A stretch of DNA of 64,000 nt from Nereocystis luetkeana. Its lineage: Eukaryota; Sar; Phaeophyceae; Laminariales; Laminariaceae. The DNA lies in contig JARUPZ010000017.1 in NCBI GenBank assembly GCA_031213475.1, positions 6,526,167 to 6,590,166 of the forward strand, read 5' to 3'. The first letter of the stretch is position 1; each line of letters starts with the position of its first letter. Position numbers and translations under genes: made by a program. Under the pieces are notes generated by a model. The model was given only the letters and a program-made list of their open reading frames with translations, made no database searches and was not told where the DNA came from. This document shows, one piece after another, positions 11,340 to 22,689 of this stretch.

Positions 11340-11818
11340 GTTTGTTCCTCCGCCCGGTTGGGGGGTGAGTGTGCGGCAGCTCCGGCAGACCTATCTGAAC
11401 CTACCGGCAAACCACGCAGGCCCATGCCGCACATTTTGGCACCAACCAGTCGACGCGGGGAGAAAGTAATTTTATTAAACCCCTCTCGCGACATCGTATC
11501 GGCGGGGGGGGGGGATGTATGTGTGAATATCGGGGGAGAAGGACTTGAATGGGATGGATAACAACAAATCTAAGGAGCTGGAACACGTTCGCTCATCAGC
11601 TCGAAAACGGCTCGAAAACAACCAGGCGTTTTCAACTGGACGCCCGGTGAAGCTTGTGGGGAGGCAGATTCGCGAAACCTACCCCATATAGGGTCGATAC
11701 GTGCAGTCCTGCTCACGCTCAGCGGAGGTGGCATCCATCGAACGCATTGCGGTCCAGCACGCGTCTGATGAGAGCCTACTGGGAGCGAGTCAGTGTCGAA
11801 GAGCACGAGGCACCCACT
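11340..11818 (+). mobile_element. Retrotransposon 3' end and LTR, plus orientation
   Basis: Residual coding sequence with GKPRRPMPHI (about 11405-11435), a purine-rich tract, then about 340 bp of LTR-like sequence matching 4912-5300 in reverse complement. Together with the plus-strand RT/RNase H relic at 6.2-7.4 kb it could form one Ty3 element into which the Helitron inserted, but continuity cannot be shown. A MITE sits 20 bp beyond the repeat end. Confidence 0.55.
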
Positions 11819-11837
11819 CTATGAAAGAGAGAATAAT

Positions 11838-11945
11838 ATTACGGGGGGCCATAGTTAACAGGACCAAATATTGTTAGTAAAAATGGTTAAACATATAGAT
11901 TTTTATGTGTACCATAGGTCCTGTTAACTATGGTCCCCCGTAATA
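11838..11945. mobile_element. MITE family A, copy 2
   Basis: ~108-bp element with near-perfect terminal inverted repeats starting ATTACGGGGGGCCATAGTTA. It is the best-preserved copy in the window, flanked by AAT/ATT. Confidence 0.9.
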
Positions 11946-12697
11946 TTAATAATGTGCAGGCGCACGTATGTATTCAGATGTGAATGCATAAGAAGTAGTG
12001 GTTGAACGAACTAATGGTACTACAGCAGTGAATGGTGAATAAAGCGCCAGAAACAAAACGAAAGAACAAGAGAGACGTCGCAGCAGCGGTAAACCATAAA
12101 ACGCAAGTAGTAGTAGGCAACAAGAAACCGAATTTGTTGAACGCTAGCTAAAATTGGCATATCAATATATATATTTATATCTGTGTCATGATGCCTTGAA
12201 TACAGGCACGTACGGCGTCCGTCACTTGATTTGAGTTTGTACCTACCTGTTTTTGAGTCAAAACGTATACTCGTACACCAGCTATAATAATATTGTTTTG
12301 CTTGTCAAAATATGACTTTTTGGCGTTTCGGATCAATCTAGCTGGGAAAGAAACAAAATAACCCTACCGTGTCGTTTGTGCGGAACAGAAACGTTTTGAA
12401 ATTTGAAGAGTTCCACTTTAACTTTTCTGCACTTTAGGCTCCATGGTTGGGGCTGTCGCCTCTGTCGCCGGAAGATCGGAGAAACACCACACGTTCAAGG
12501 AGCGCAAGCAGTCAGAATTCAGAAAGCCCGATATGCACACACGTCAGCTGCCTCGCGTATGCCGACGAGAGCACGCCTGTTGTAGGTGTACGTGATACCC
12601 ACAAGACCACTTCCATCTGTATCTACTCTGCCGGGAGAATAATACTATAAAAGCTGAAGCATCATCTTTCTTCGCCTGGGGCTTATCCACGTGGAGT
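11946..12697. other. No recognised gene
   Basis: AT-richer sequence between two MITE copies. The small open frames here have no recognisable features. Confidence 0.5.
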
Positions 12698-12806
12698 TCT
12701 ACGGGGGAGCATGACAAATAGGACCTATGATACACACGAAAACCGGTATTTTTCGCTATTTTTTCCCAACAATAGTGGGTTATATTTAATACGCCCCCCC
12801 CGTAAT
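12698..12806. mobile_element. MITE family A, copy 3 (diverged, reversed)
   Basis: ~109-bp element starting TCTACGGGGGAGCATGACAA and ending CCCCCCCCGTAAT. Its internal motif ACACGAAAACC is the complement of the TTTTTGTGT motif, so it lies opposite to copies 1 and 2. Confidence 0.7.
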
Positions 12807-15727
12807 AGCAGTAGGACCCACAGGCTGGAATTGAGGGTGTGCTCCTACCCCGAGCATAAACCGAAACTGTAGGGTTCGGTACCCGGCTTATATCAGGGCT
12901 GGATGTGATGGGCTTGCGCGTGGGCTTATTCTAGCCAAAGGGAGGTCACGCTCGATCGAGGGGAGACATCGACCGCGTGTTAAGGCTCCCTCGTCGGCGA
13001 GGAGCATCTTTCGGGGCGCTGTTGACACTCTCTGAAAAACGTAAAACATATTTAAGGGTCGTTTTACGGTTGAGACACTTTTGATGGTAGAGGTAGCACA
13101 CTTACTTGCGGTACAAAGGTTTCTGAATGACGTGGTTCCTTGACCCAGAATGGTCGGAATGTCAATCTTGTTTCTAAAAAGGACGTTTTTTCTTTTCTTG
13201 AGCCATGGAACTAGTAGTTGGGATGCAACATGATTGTTTTTGCTGATTGCAATGTTCGGGAAAGGTACGGAGCTTCTTGAGTGAGGAGCCTCAGAAAACG
13301 TAGGAATGAAGCGCCTACTATGCTCGGCAAGGAATGAAGCGCCTATTTCGGCTACTTCGTGCCTATTTAAAGGAAGTGTTTACTGATGTAGTAGGGTAAA
13401 TCCATAAACAGGAACACATCGCGGATAGCTCCTGGCATGGATGGGTAGACCCAATTCGTCACGCGCTGACGAGGGAACAAAAAATGCCCAACCGTTCTCG
13501 GGATCAATAAGCAAGGCACACACATCCGGTACTTGCAAAGGGGTCCACGAAGATACTGCTACGTGGCTCCGGATCTGAGTCACCACCGTTGGTAGAAGAG
13601 AGCAGAGGGGAGAAGCTCGAAGTTAATAAATTGGGTGACATTTGTATACTGGTATAAGTACTCTTGTCGTACCCGGAGTACGAAGGAAGCTGTCGGGTTC
13701 ATACCGGGGTATCTCAAGCGTCTTTCAACTGCTAAGCTGACCGTTGGAACCCGACCTTTCACTCGTCCCACGGGTGGCAGAGGTTGCACTTTTCAGGCTC
13801 AGGGTTTCATGACCGGCTGAGCATCCCCGTGTGAGCAACTATAGGTATGTCGGCTAGGTAGTAGTATTCGGTAAAACGCTACAAATGTAATACCTGGTAT
13901 GGTTGTCAAGACTAGTACCGTGGCGCATAACACTATTTTAGTAAAAAGCTTGGTCGGGGCGCGTTGACGATATCATTCGAAGGAAAATTTCAAACGGATT
14001 TAACGAGATCCTCGTGTGAGAATCTTGGATAGTACCGTGCGCGACCCCCACCGGCATTGGGCCTTATTCAGAAGGGCAACGGCCAAATACAGCGGGCGAA
14101 AACCGTGGGATCCACCCCATAAAAAACGAGCCACTCTCCGAATCGACGCTTAAGTCCATATGCTGTGCATAAATCGTCGTCGACGGCCATGTATGTGTAT
14201 GTGTGTAACCTCGACACGCACCGACTCCAATAATGTTGCACCGGACAGAGAAAATCGATTTGGAGTGGGGACCTCCGCACCGGCAAAGGAGAGGTTGTCA
14301 TTTCGGACGGCGGTGGCTCGGCGCGTGGAATGAACTTCGATCTCCGGACTGGGTACCTCTTCGTTGCTTGCTCAAGCGCAGGTGATATCCGATCACGACG
14401 TAAAAGCTATTGCACACACGGCACAGCTCACGCGTTAAACCATCTTCCGCTTTAGATCCTGACCGATCGTTCTGAAATCCTGTGCAGCAACCGGGCACAG
14501 GTACAGTAGTACATACACAACCCAGGAAGCATAGTCCTGTTGCGTGCACAGTGGTCAATCATGACATATTTCACGGCTACTACAGGGGATGATGAGTCTG
14601 ATCATACCAGATCAGGGCCATTTCCGTCTTGAAATATCTCGATCACGACGTGGGGAACGGCGGCCTGTTCGAAGGTGTGAATTACTGGCCAGCAGCCGTC
14701 TATTGCTGCGAGTTGAGAGATTTTCTTCCATCTGTGAATGAGTTACGACGTCGGTGCTGCACATCGAGAAGGACCCTACGACTAAGAACCGATCAAAGAA
14801 CAGGAAGAGTAAAGTCAGGCTCATATTGCAGGGGGGGGGCTAAGGTTTTTCAGCTCCTATAATAGTGCTTAGAGGAGAGCGTCACAGAGATTCACACTCA
14901 GTTTTGCTGAGGCTGGAAGTTCCCCCCAAGGTATATTGCGGTCTATAGCGGGGACAGACCACAATTAATACGACTGATGTTTCGGATGTGCGAGGCGCTC
15001 ACCTTCGACACTTATATACAGATATCTCCGCGAACTGTGGTAGTGTATCTCCTTCACCTGCCGCCGGGTATGGACGCCGCGGTGTCTCAGAAAGTATACT
15101 TCCTGCATGTCATACTTCTTTCGCCGAATGCCTCCCTGCGTGGTAGATACGTTTGTTCACATATGGCCCAGACTCACTATTGTTCGCAGTTGTTGGTGTT
15201 CACGACGACATCTGAAGCCCGAAAGAGGCGCAATGAATGGGAGGAATACTCTTCCTAGTATCGCACGCAACTTGCAAACAGGACGCTCGGCGATATCCTC
15301 GACCTCCCGCTTGTTGTTCTTTGACATGGAGAACAAACGCTTCCGAGCTTTTATTCACATCGAGCGCTTCTTGTTGAAAGGCTCACGCCGTACCTTCATG
15401 TTGGGTCACGTCAAAGCCCTAAAAATGACAGCAATACGGTACCCTTTTTTTCCGTGTTTTTGTTTCGCAAAAAAACCATGCAACGGCACTACTAGGTATT
15501 ACTCTTCGCCAACAAAAACAAAACAAATATGTCCTCTTTTGAGTGACGTACAGGGCTGGCCCACGCAAAGTAACCTTGACGCGGCAGAGAAAAATGGGGC
15601 GAAGACATCTCGGGACAGGTATGGCATGAATGAATCCACATGTGGCAGCGGGATGTGGGGTAGGGGACGCCGGCGGTATCACCGTACGTACCAAACAACG
15701 AACAGACTTAACACATGATGCACACCT
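12807..15727. other. No recognised gene
   Basis: Short overlapping open frames only; the longest is 203 codons at 15107-15718 (plus) and no domain was recognised. The upstream exons of the beta-propeller gene (16.6-20.9 kb) might lie here, but the expected first-blade motif (PEG-type) was not found. Confidence 0.45.
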
Positions 15728-16127
15728 AACAGACAAATCTGAAAAATGGGAACGAAACAAAAAATGAGAACGGACGTTTTTTTGTAGAAAGCAAACCAAT
15801 TGTGTACAACTCCAAGAAAAAAAGTTGACAGTCCTGTGGGGCTGTACAGCAGCCTTCGAATGAGCTGTCGCTCAGGCTGGAAGTCCTCGGCATCGCCGCG
15901 GTAGCCAGCATCAGATTCTAGAGAAATCACAATAGAGTCAGCGTATATCGCTTTTTGCGCCCACCCGAAGGCACGAGATGGAGCATGACCGTTCTGACGA
16001 GCTCCTCTCACAGGGCTGGCCAAGGGGTTTCGCAGGATCATTTGGTTATCTGATACACCACATGGTTCTGGAGATACGGCTTGGTTCTCATTTTAGGCTT
16101 CGTTCCCATTTTTCCGATTTGTCTGGT
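15728..16127. mobile_element. Small inverted-repeat element, ~400 bp
   Basis: Two ~42-bp arms face each other: AAAAATGGGAACGAAACAAA near 15741 and its complement (CGTTCCCATTTTTC) near 16105. About 310 bp of non-coding sequence lies between them. This is a MITE-like layout; target-site duplications were not identified. Confidence 0.6.
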
Positions 16128-16360
16128 CCTGGTACATACAGTCACTGTGGTGGGTCGCCGACGTTGCTCTCTAACGTTGTTGGCGTTGATATACCCAGTC
16201 CCCTTATGATGACTTTGAGTCGTTGCCGTTCGAGGTAGCATGCGACGAGCAACAACGGTGAACGGGGATGCCATTATTTGCGTACAACAATAAATTGGAT
16301 GCTCTAGCTTTCGATTATTATCTCTCTTCTCAACCAATACGAGGATGCTTCCTTAATTGC

Positions 16361-16443
16361 TTTGGAACCGCAGTCTCGTTTTGGGGACAAACTACTTGAG
16401 GTTTGACTGGTTTGTCCCCACATTTGGGACTGCGGTTCTAAAA
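16361..16443. repeat. 83-bp foldback hairpin
   Basis: A ~32-nt arm beginning GGAACCGCAGTCTCG and containing TTTGGGGACAAAC is followed by a ~15-nt loop and the complementary arm GTTTGTCCCC ... GGGACTGCGGTTC. It is probably a tiny MITE or the stem of a larger element. Confidence 0.7.
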
Positions 16444-16599
16444 GGGTTAATTACTTTGGTCCATCGCCGTGCAAGATATCCTCCGCATATTACAGCGCTG
16501 GCAGGTTTGCTTGCAGGTAAACCGCCCTTCCTTCCCAATGGCTACGCATGCCTGCCCAAACCGGCACAGCTTCCACCCGCCAGCTCGTCTCGTGTCTAC

Positions 16600-19500
16600 G
16601 ACGACGAATTCAAGCTCGTCGCAGTGGTCGTCTTTGCTGACGAGGAGGACACGTCGCTGCTAGACGACGTGGATGTTAGCAAGACCGCGGCATACTTCGC
16701 GGACCCCGTCCAGTCTAATATAGGATTTACAAGGTACAGGGCACCTTTTAGCAAAACGGTATGCCCACACAAGACAGATCGCCGATGGCTACCACTGCAT
16801 CACCTACTACTACTGTGGATAGTTTTGACGGCGGGGATATTATCTGATGACGATATGGCCGTCATGTTGCCTGGTTGGGGGTGTGTACGTATACGGTTTG
16901 CAACATCATATGTAGCACATGCCCCTTGAGTTGGAAATCGTGCCGGTTGTTCAGACCCAGCATAATAGCGTACGACAGCGGCAAGTACACGTTTCAATCA
17001 GATATTATCTACATCGTGATCTGGCTGATGTGGCGTGCTGCGATGGGAGCAGCACCCTATAACCCCGCTAGTTCTGACTGGCACGGGGCTCCCCGTTGAG
17101 GGCACTGGGGAATCGCTGATGGATTTTAAATCATGTTGAACACTACCACTCACTGCTGCTGTTGTACTGTGTTGTTTATACCCACGTAGGTACGCCTCGG
17201 CTCTATTCATCCGGTAGCACTTTTCATAGTTCTCACGGTTAGGGTATGGGTGGGGTATTGAGCGGAACCAGCTGCGAAGAGCTCTTGAAATTCTCTGGTG
17301 TACAGAAAGCAGGACGAGGCTCAGAGGGTAGCTCTCAGGGTAGTGCGCGGGGTATCCATGTACTGTTACAGCAGATATGCTCCGGGTAAATATTGTTGTC
17401 GTCCAACTAATGCGTCGCATTTACGTAAAATAACCGCGTTTTTCCTCGCGAGAGTTAAAATTCCAAAACAAAGTACTGCAGGCAACCCTGTCACCGTTTT
17501 CCTCCATAGACAGCAGCTAGCTGATAATAGTCCTTATTTCCGAACTAAGCACTGCTGTTCACGGGTCACGAACCGGGTCGAATCGGCTCTAGTCGTGAAG
17601 TGCTCGAAGTAAAAAAAAGCCCGACCAGGTTGCGTCAAAAGAGCGTTCTAAAAAGCACGTTTCAAATCGAATCAGTCGACCCGTCTCAAGCCAACCCGAC
17701 CCGGGAGTTTTGACGTGACCCGTAGAGAGCAATGGAAATCAGCGCAAGTAGAGGACGGATAATCCCCACTTTGTTTGTCATAACTATACGAGTAGAAAAT
17801 TATTGTCCACGGCCGCCTAAATTTTGGAGGCTTTCGTTTGGACCAGGTGAAGCCGGAGATCCGCCCCGTCCTACCGATAAGCTCCGAGAATATGTGAAAA
17901 AATGTTTGATGTACTCCCTTTCGTCAAAGCGTAAACAACGAACGACCGATGATACGCATACCCACCTTTGCTGGCTGGACCCGGCGAAGCGAGAGCTTTG
18001 ACACAATGTATCAGATGCGCCATGTGTTCCGCTGCAGGTCGCCTCCCCACCAAAGAGCGCTGCAGGTCTATTCAAGCGACCAGTTTTTGCGTAGCCGTGT
18101 CCTCTCCCCCTGAACGACTCACGATTAACCATACGCGGCTAACCACGCCCAGGTCCCGCTTAACGTGTACAACGGGGAGTTAGCGGATCTGATGGTCCCT
18201 GACGCCAACAGAATCACGCTTAGCGAAATCTTCGGCTTCGAACCAACGGAGTTCAACGCGAACGGCATTGTGGTGAGCAAATGACGAGGCCAAATGAAGA
18301 GGATACCTTAGTTGTTGAAATGCGGCCACCAGGCGGGGTTGCGTCAAGTGTTACAAGCAGCATGGTATATATCACGAACTGTTTTGAAACACGACCAGGA
18401 CATGTGTCGGATCGTCAGGCCACCTGCAGCTGCAAACGAGAGCTACGCGCTTCGCTTCGATGCGCACGTGTTATAGTGTGGCGGACGCCAGAAGCTGACG
18501 CGCAGTGTATACTACAGGTACAAGAGAGGACCGGATACGCAATAATTAATTGCCTGAGGAGCTATCTACTGTAATAATAACAAAAACAATTCGGCTGCAA
18601 GTCACCGAAATGGCTGTGTTAGGGGATACCAGGTATACAGTAGATAAAAAGTGCAATCCGATGGGCAATCCAATGAGCTACACTTACCACTATTAGTAGT
18701 ACGTCATGACTAATAATATTATTGTGAACCCCTATGTATACAAAATATTGACGTTCCAGAAACTACATTCCGGGTAGCGACCTCAGTCAGTCAGAAATTT
18801 CTAGCTTCACACCAGAACCCCACTCGTAGAACGCCTCCCAAGTGTATGCAACACAACCCGACCGAGCACGAATTAGGCCAGCCTGATATATTGGCGGAGC
18901 CGAACAAATCCGGCGCCGTTGAACTGAATGGAATTTGGAGAAAGGCGAGAGCGTTACTTTTTGGAAACAAAAAATGAACTCCGATCTGAGCCAACTTTGC
19001 CGTGCTTCTACGACGTCTAGATAGTGCCGTATAGCCCGCCGAGTTCACACCGGGGTGCGATCATTTTTTCAGGTGCTCCAGTGATTTCAGAACAACTAAG
19101 GTTGCCAAAAACTCTACCGAAGAACGTAAAAAAACAACTGGTCGGGAGACGTACGAAAATACACGCGTTTGACGTTCAGCACCCTATTCATGTTATCCCT
19201 CCAACAAACTGTACGGGGGGTGCCTCTCTGTATACGCCAACATAATACTCTGCCGTAGTTCGCGAACACCCCTATTCATGTTACCCTTCCAAACACACTG
19301 TACGGTGCGTGCCCATTCGTATAGGCCAACGGAATACTCTGCCGTAGTTCGCGAAGTCGGGATGAAACTCACATCCTAGTGTAGAACACCACAGCGGTAT
19401 ATTTTACACGAACGCCGTGTTGGTTATTTAGGACCAGAGGTTGGTCTAGCCGTAGAGACGACACCACTGCAGTATTCTAATCCAAACGTTGAGTTGGTTG

Positions 19501-20890
19501 TATATAGGCTAATCGGAGGATCTAAAAGGTAGGTACTGTATAATCCTCAAGGAAGTGGTCGGACGTTCAAATCTCACCGGTTTCACGTTTGTGTTTTTTC
19601 GAGCGTACGGGCTGGAGACACTACATTCATTGTGAAGGATTTTGGCAGTGTGTCCCAGGAGGCTGTTACAGAGTCGTCGAGGTGCCACGAACTCCAAAGC
19701 ATTGATATATTTGTTTCTCGATCATGGAGCACCACTTGGTTGACCACCCAGTCAAACGTCGACGGGGTGGTTTAGCAAGTATTGCTACATTAATTCGAAC
19801 ACCGGGCCTTGACTTTCCGCCAAGAGCCATGCCAATATAGAGAGGCGTATTTTGAAAGGGGCTTTCGCATCATCACCTGAGGAAGGGACTGCTGACATAA
19901 ACAGGTACCACCTGGTAGATACGTGCAGATACCAGGCAATTTTTTTCAACTCTCTTTTGCCTATCTTCGACTGTTGGTTTGGTTGTTTTGTGCGGTGCTT
20001 ATCGATTCTCTTCTCCCTTAGAGTACACTGCAGTCCCGTTGAGGGCACACACCACGTGTGTACCTTGAGTGATTTGACTCTCAAACCGGGATTGTAGTCC
20101 TAACAGGGTCAAGGGAAGTCAAGTTTTTGATGGGCGAGGAATAGAGCTCCTCGGGTTAGCGGCCTGAAAACATTTAGATGCCCCCCCCGAACCTGCATCG
20201 GATTCAGAGTTGATGTGGCTTTGGAGTCCCGGATGCTGCGTACTCTACTCGGTATGGTTGGGGTCCTACCAGCCGGTGTGCTTTTCTCTCGTGTGACTTG
20301 AGGTATTTCCGGTTGTGCCTCAAACAGTAAGTACACAGTGTGCGACCTGGGTTAATAACTCCAGGCTGATTTAGTTTCCCGATTTGAAGGCTTCACAGCC
20401 AATACTTTGTACCAGTATGCTGAGCGAGGGAACGCAACTATTCATCCAATTGAATATAGCCTTTGGGATCGTATGTACTCTACGTTCACATCACATCCAG
20501 TCGCAAGCCTTATTATGTGGACAAAATATGAGTTCGTTTAGCCGCGGTCGTTTAATGTATAGCGCCTGTTTCACTTTACGATCAATTCGCGACATCTTTT
20601 CCCACCATGATGCCCGCTCTGTTACATTTACGTTTCAATGTTCAGGCCTGCGACGACGGCAAAGTTCTGATCGTGGCGAAATCCTACGCTGGCCAACTCT
20701 TCACGTTCGATCCTGCAACCGGCGTCGCCACCCCGATTAATCTGGGAAGTGTTTATGTTATTGTCTACGCAGACGGTCTGGTGGCAGTCTGTGCCTGTGT
20801 GCGGTATATGTCATGATCGTGGACCCCGCTACAGCATAACGTCGACACGATCACCCTGATGGATCTGGGAAGCGTTCTTGGCCGCGAAGA
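16600..20890 (+). CDS. SMP-30/gluconolactonase-like beta-propeller gene (partial, probably decayed)
   Basis: Four exon-like blocks on the plus strand follow the order of the SMP-30/gluconolactonase/LRE superfamily six-bladed beta-propeller (often secreted or lactonase-type proteins). At 16625-16733 is DDVDVSKTAAYF, matching the family's NDV-x-VT-x-AAYFTDS motif. At 18153-18272 is a 40-codon, phase-0 exon ending FNANGIV before a GTGAGC donor. At 20646-20792 is a phase-0 exon with GKVLIVAKSYAGQLFTF, then DPATGVATPINLG and ADGL. At about 20826-20890 is TITLMDLGSVLGRED before GTGAGA. Joining 18272 to 20646 gives FNANGIV-ACDDGKVLIV, as the family requires. Blocks three and four are out of frame with each other (TGA and TAA around 20811-20840), and neither the first blade nor the end was found. 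Substrate cannot be inferred. Likely a pseudogene, or an unusual gene with undetected exons. Confidence 0.6.
16625..16733 (+). CDS. Propeller exon with DDVDVSKTAAYF motif
   Basis: An open, GC-rich segment after a CAG acceptor (16622-16624). The motif DDVDVSKTAAYF-A-DP is the hallmark block of SMP-30/LRE-like propellers. The donor GTACAG at 16734 leaves phase 2, which does not match the phase-0 start of the next recognised exon, so a further exon lies between or the donor is wrong. Confidence 0.55.
17570..17725. repeat. Degenerate ACCCG/GGGTC block
   Basis: Scattered GGGTCG, CGACCCG and AACCCGACCCG motifs resemble the satellite at 1.9-2.6 kb in decayed form. It lies within the large intron of the propeller gene. 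Confidence 0.6.
18153..18272 (+). CDS. Propeller exon ending FNANGIV
   Basis: Exactly 120 bp between ...CCCAG and GTGAGC, phase 0 at both ends. It encodes VPLNVYNGELADLM, then ITLSEIFGF and FNANGIV. The final motif is the family's NANGIV strand, normally followed by a DGKTLIV-type strand, which is what the exon at 20646 begins with. Confidence 0.65.
19182..19357. repeat. Two-copy tandem duplication, 88-90 bp unit
   Basis: CCCTATTCATGTTA at 19182 recurs at 19270, and CTCTGCCGTAGTTCGCGAA ends both units. The copies differ by scattered substitutions. Confidence 0.85.
20646..20890 (+). pseudogene. Propeller blade exon(s) with DPATG motif, frameshifted
   Basis: The first part (20646-20792) encodes one full blade: DGKVLIVAKS, DPATGVATPINLG, ADGL. 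It is followed in a different frame by VMIVDPATA-stop and then, again shifted, TITLMDLGSVLGRED before a GTGAGA donor. The conserved order across three frames indicates small indels rather than a second intron, although a mini-intron starting at GTGGCA (20793) cannot be excluded. Confidence 0.55.
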
Positions 20891-20899
20891 CCGTTTGGT

Positions 20900-22333
20900 G
20901 AGAGACTTGTGTGTGCTACGTACCGTGGTCGTGGAAGCCGCTTTACGGCTGCACACCGCGGACAGGCCATGGCCTAGACAAATCCAACCCCTTACCCACC
21001 ACCGTGAGATTCTATGTACGGTCCGGAAAAGGCACAACTTACCCAGGAAAAACGTGCCTGATCTCTAATGCAGAATCTAATGGATATCGCCCGGTACCAT
21101 CAGCAATAATACTAGCATGCAGGAATAATAGGCGTACAATGTGTCTATCTTCCTTGAATGAGCTAGACCGTGGGGAGGTTATGGACGATCTCTCTCGGGA
21201 GGCGGCGCGCGCTGGAAAAAGGGTGTGGCACGCCCCGGCCGAATTATCCACCCTAGATATCACGGAACCGGATGCCTTACCCAATAATAATGCTGGATCG
21301 CCATTAAGGGCTTCTCAGGATTGTGCGTGACACCCCTCAGGCTTCGGCATTCCTCTCATCGGGTCGTACCTCTAGCGGTTCTAGAAAATATATTTTAAAG
21401 GTGATGTGCGTGGAGCTCATTGGGTTTACAACCTCAGGGAGAGTAGGCGTGACGTATAGTACCGTGGCGATGGCTCAGGTTCAAGTGCTAACGAGATAGC
21501 GCCTTCGACCACCTCAACGTGTAAATATGAGGCCCCAAACGGACGCATCCAGCACTAAGGATGCGCACACCAGCGGCGTTTTTTATTTCACCCAAACACC
21601 TGGCTTTCGCAAACAATGTACCCGGATGAATCCAAGAAGCGATCCCATAGTCTACCGTAGATATGTACCCTAATAGCGTCTTACGATAATTGTTGTGGTA
21701 TACCACTGTTTGGCGAAAAAGGTTCCTGACTGACCGAACGTCCTAACCTGATATCGTCAGAACACCGACAACTATTGTTGATCCGATGCTTCGAGATACA
21801 CCTGTACAGGCCTTGGGGTTGGTAGTTGGGTTGCGGTTCTCGCTTTTTCTCGAGATCCGGCTTTGGTGACTATAGAGCTCCTCGCTCGAGCACCTGCGCA
21901 ACCGCGTTTATGCCACTTGGACGAGTGCCTCCGAACCCCACCCAACGTTGGACTTGAAACGTTGATTTTAGGCGCGAAAGGGCTAAACAATACTACCGCG
22001 GTACACATCGCCCGATGAAAAAATACTTGAAAAAACATAAAGATACAGAAAAGGAATAAGGTATTCACTCGGCATCGAGTGACTTCGGGCGGCTGAACAC
22101 ACAATACCTGAACACCCCCCCCCCCCCACCGTAGCATCAGTCAGCAGCTGTCCAAAAACCGTATCGAAAACAACACAACGTTGGAACACTCCTCCAGTGC
22201 AGAAGCAAAAAGCGCCACCCATCAGTCCGAAAACGTTGTCGCATTAGCAAGGTATTAGTATGTGCCAGGGCAGTACCCCAGCCGCTAGGGGCGTCGATGG
22301 TCGGCGTAGGCGACGCGTGCTACAGTGTGGGAG
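20900..22333. other. No recognised gene
   Basis: Overlapping open frames at 20911-21330 (plus) and 21772-22137 (minus) have no recognisable domain. A C-run lies near 22115-22129. The left boundary of the giant inverted repeat may lie here, but its partner is outside the window. Confidence 0.4.
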
Positions 22334-22581
22334 TAACACGGTTTGGCCAACCTATTTATCACTACTGTTGGCGCTTTTCAACAGGGGAGCGAACCGACGA
22401 CAACTGGCTGAGGAACGAATTAACTACTTAGATTTATGGGTTCCTCATCATCAGGTTTAGCATATAATTGTATCAAAACCACGTTCTTTGTGGACATACC
22501 GAGCTCCTAGAATTAATAGTAGCCTCATACCGGTCGGTGCAGTAGACCCTATTGTAGCATGTGTTTCAACTGAGGAACTAG

Positions 22582-22684
22582 TACCGGGGACCGTAGATAA
22601 TAGAACCAAATATTGTTGGTAAAAATATCGACCAATACAGGGTTTTTGTGTACCGTAGCTCCTATTTATTATTGTCCCGCGTAG
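22582..22684. mobile_element. MITE family A, copy 4 (left arm)
   Basis: ~103 bp with ends CCGGGGACCGTAGATAATAG and complement, and the internal GGTTTTTGTGTACCGTAG motif. It is paired with the copy at 63651-63753. Confidence 0.8.
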
Positions 22685-22689
22685 TAATC

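Noticed and set aside
4912-11818. Terminal inverted repeats of one large DNA transposon
   Set aside because: Both repeat copies are preceded by the same polyprotein C-terminus, which fits two retrotransposon 3' ends better.
16357-16929. 190-codon frame as a single intronless gene
   Set aside because: Only the central part (16625-16733) matches a family; the start lies in a foldback hairpin and the end is unrelated sequence.
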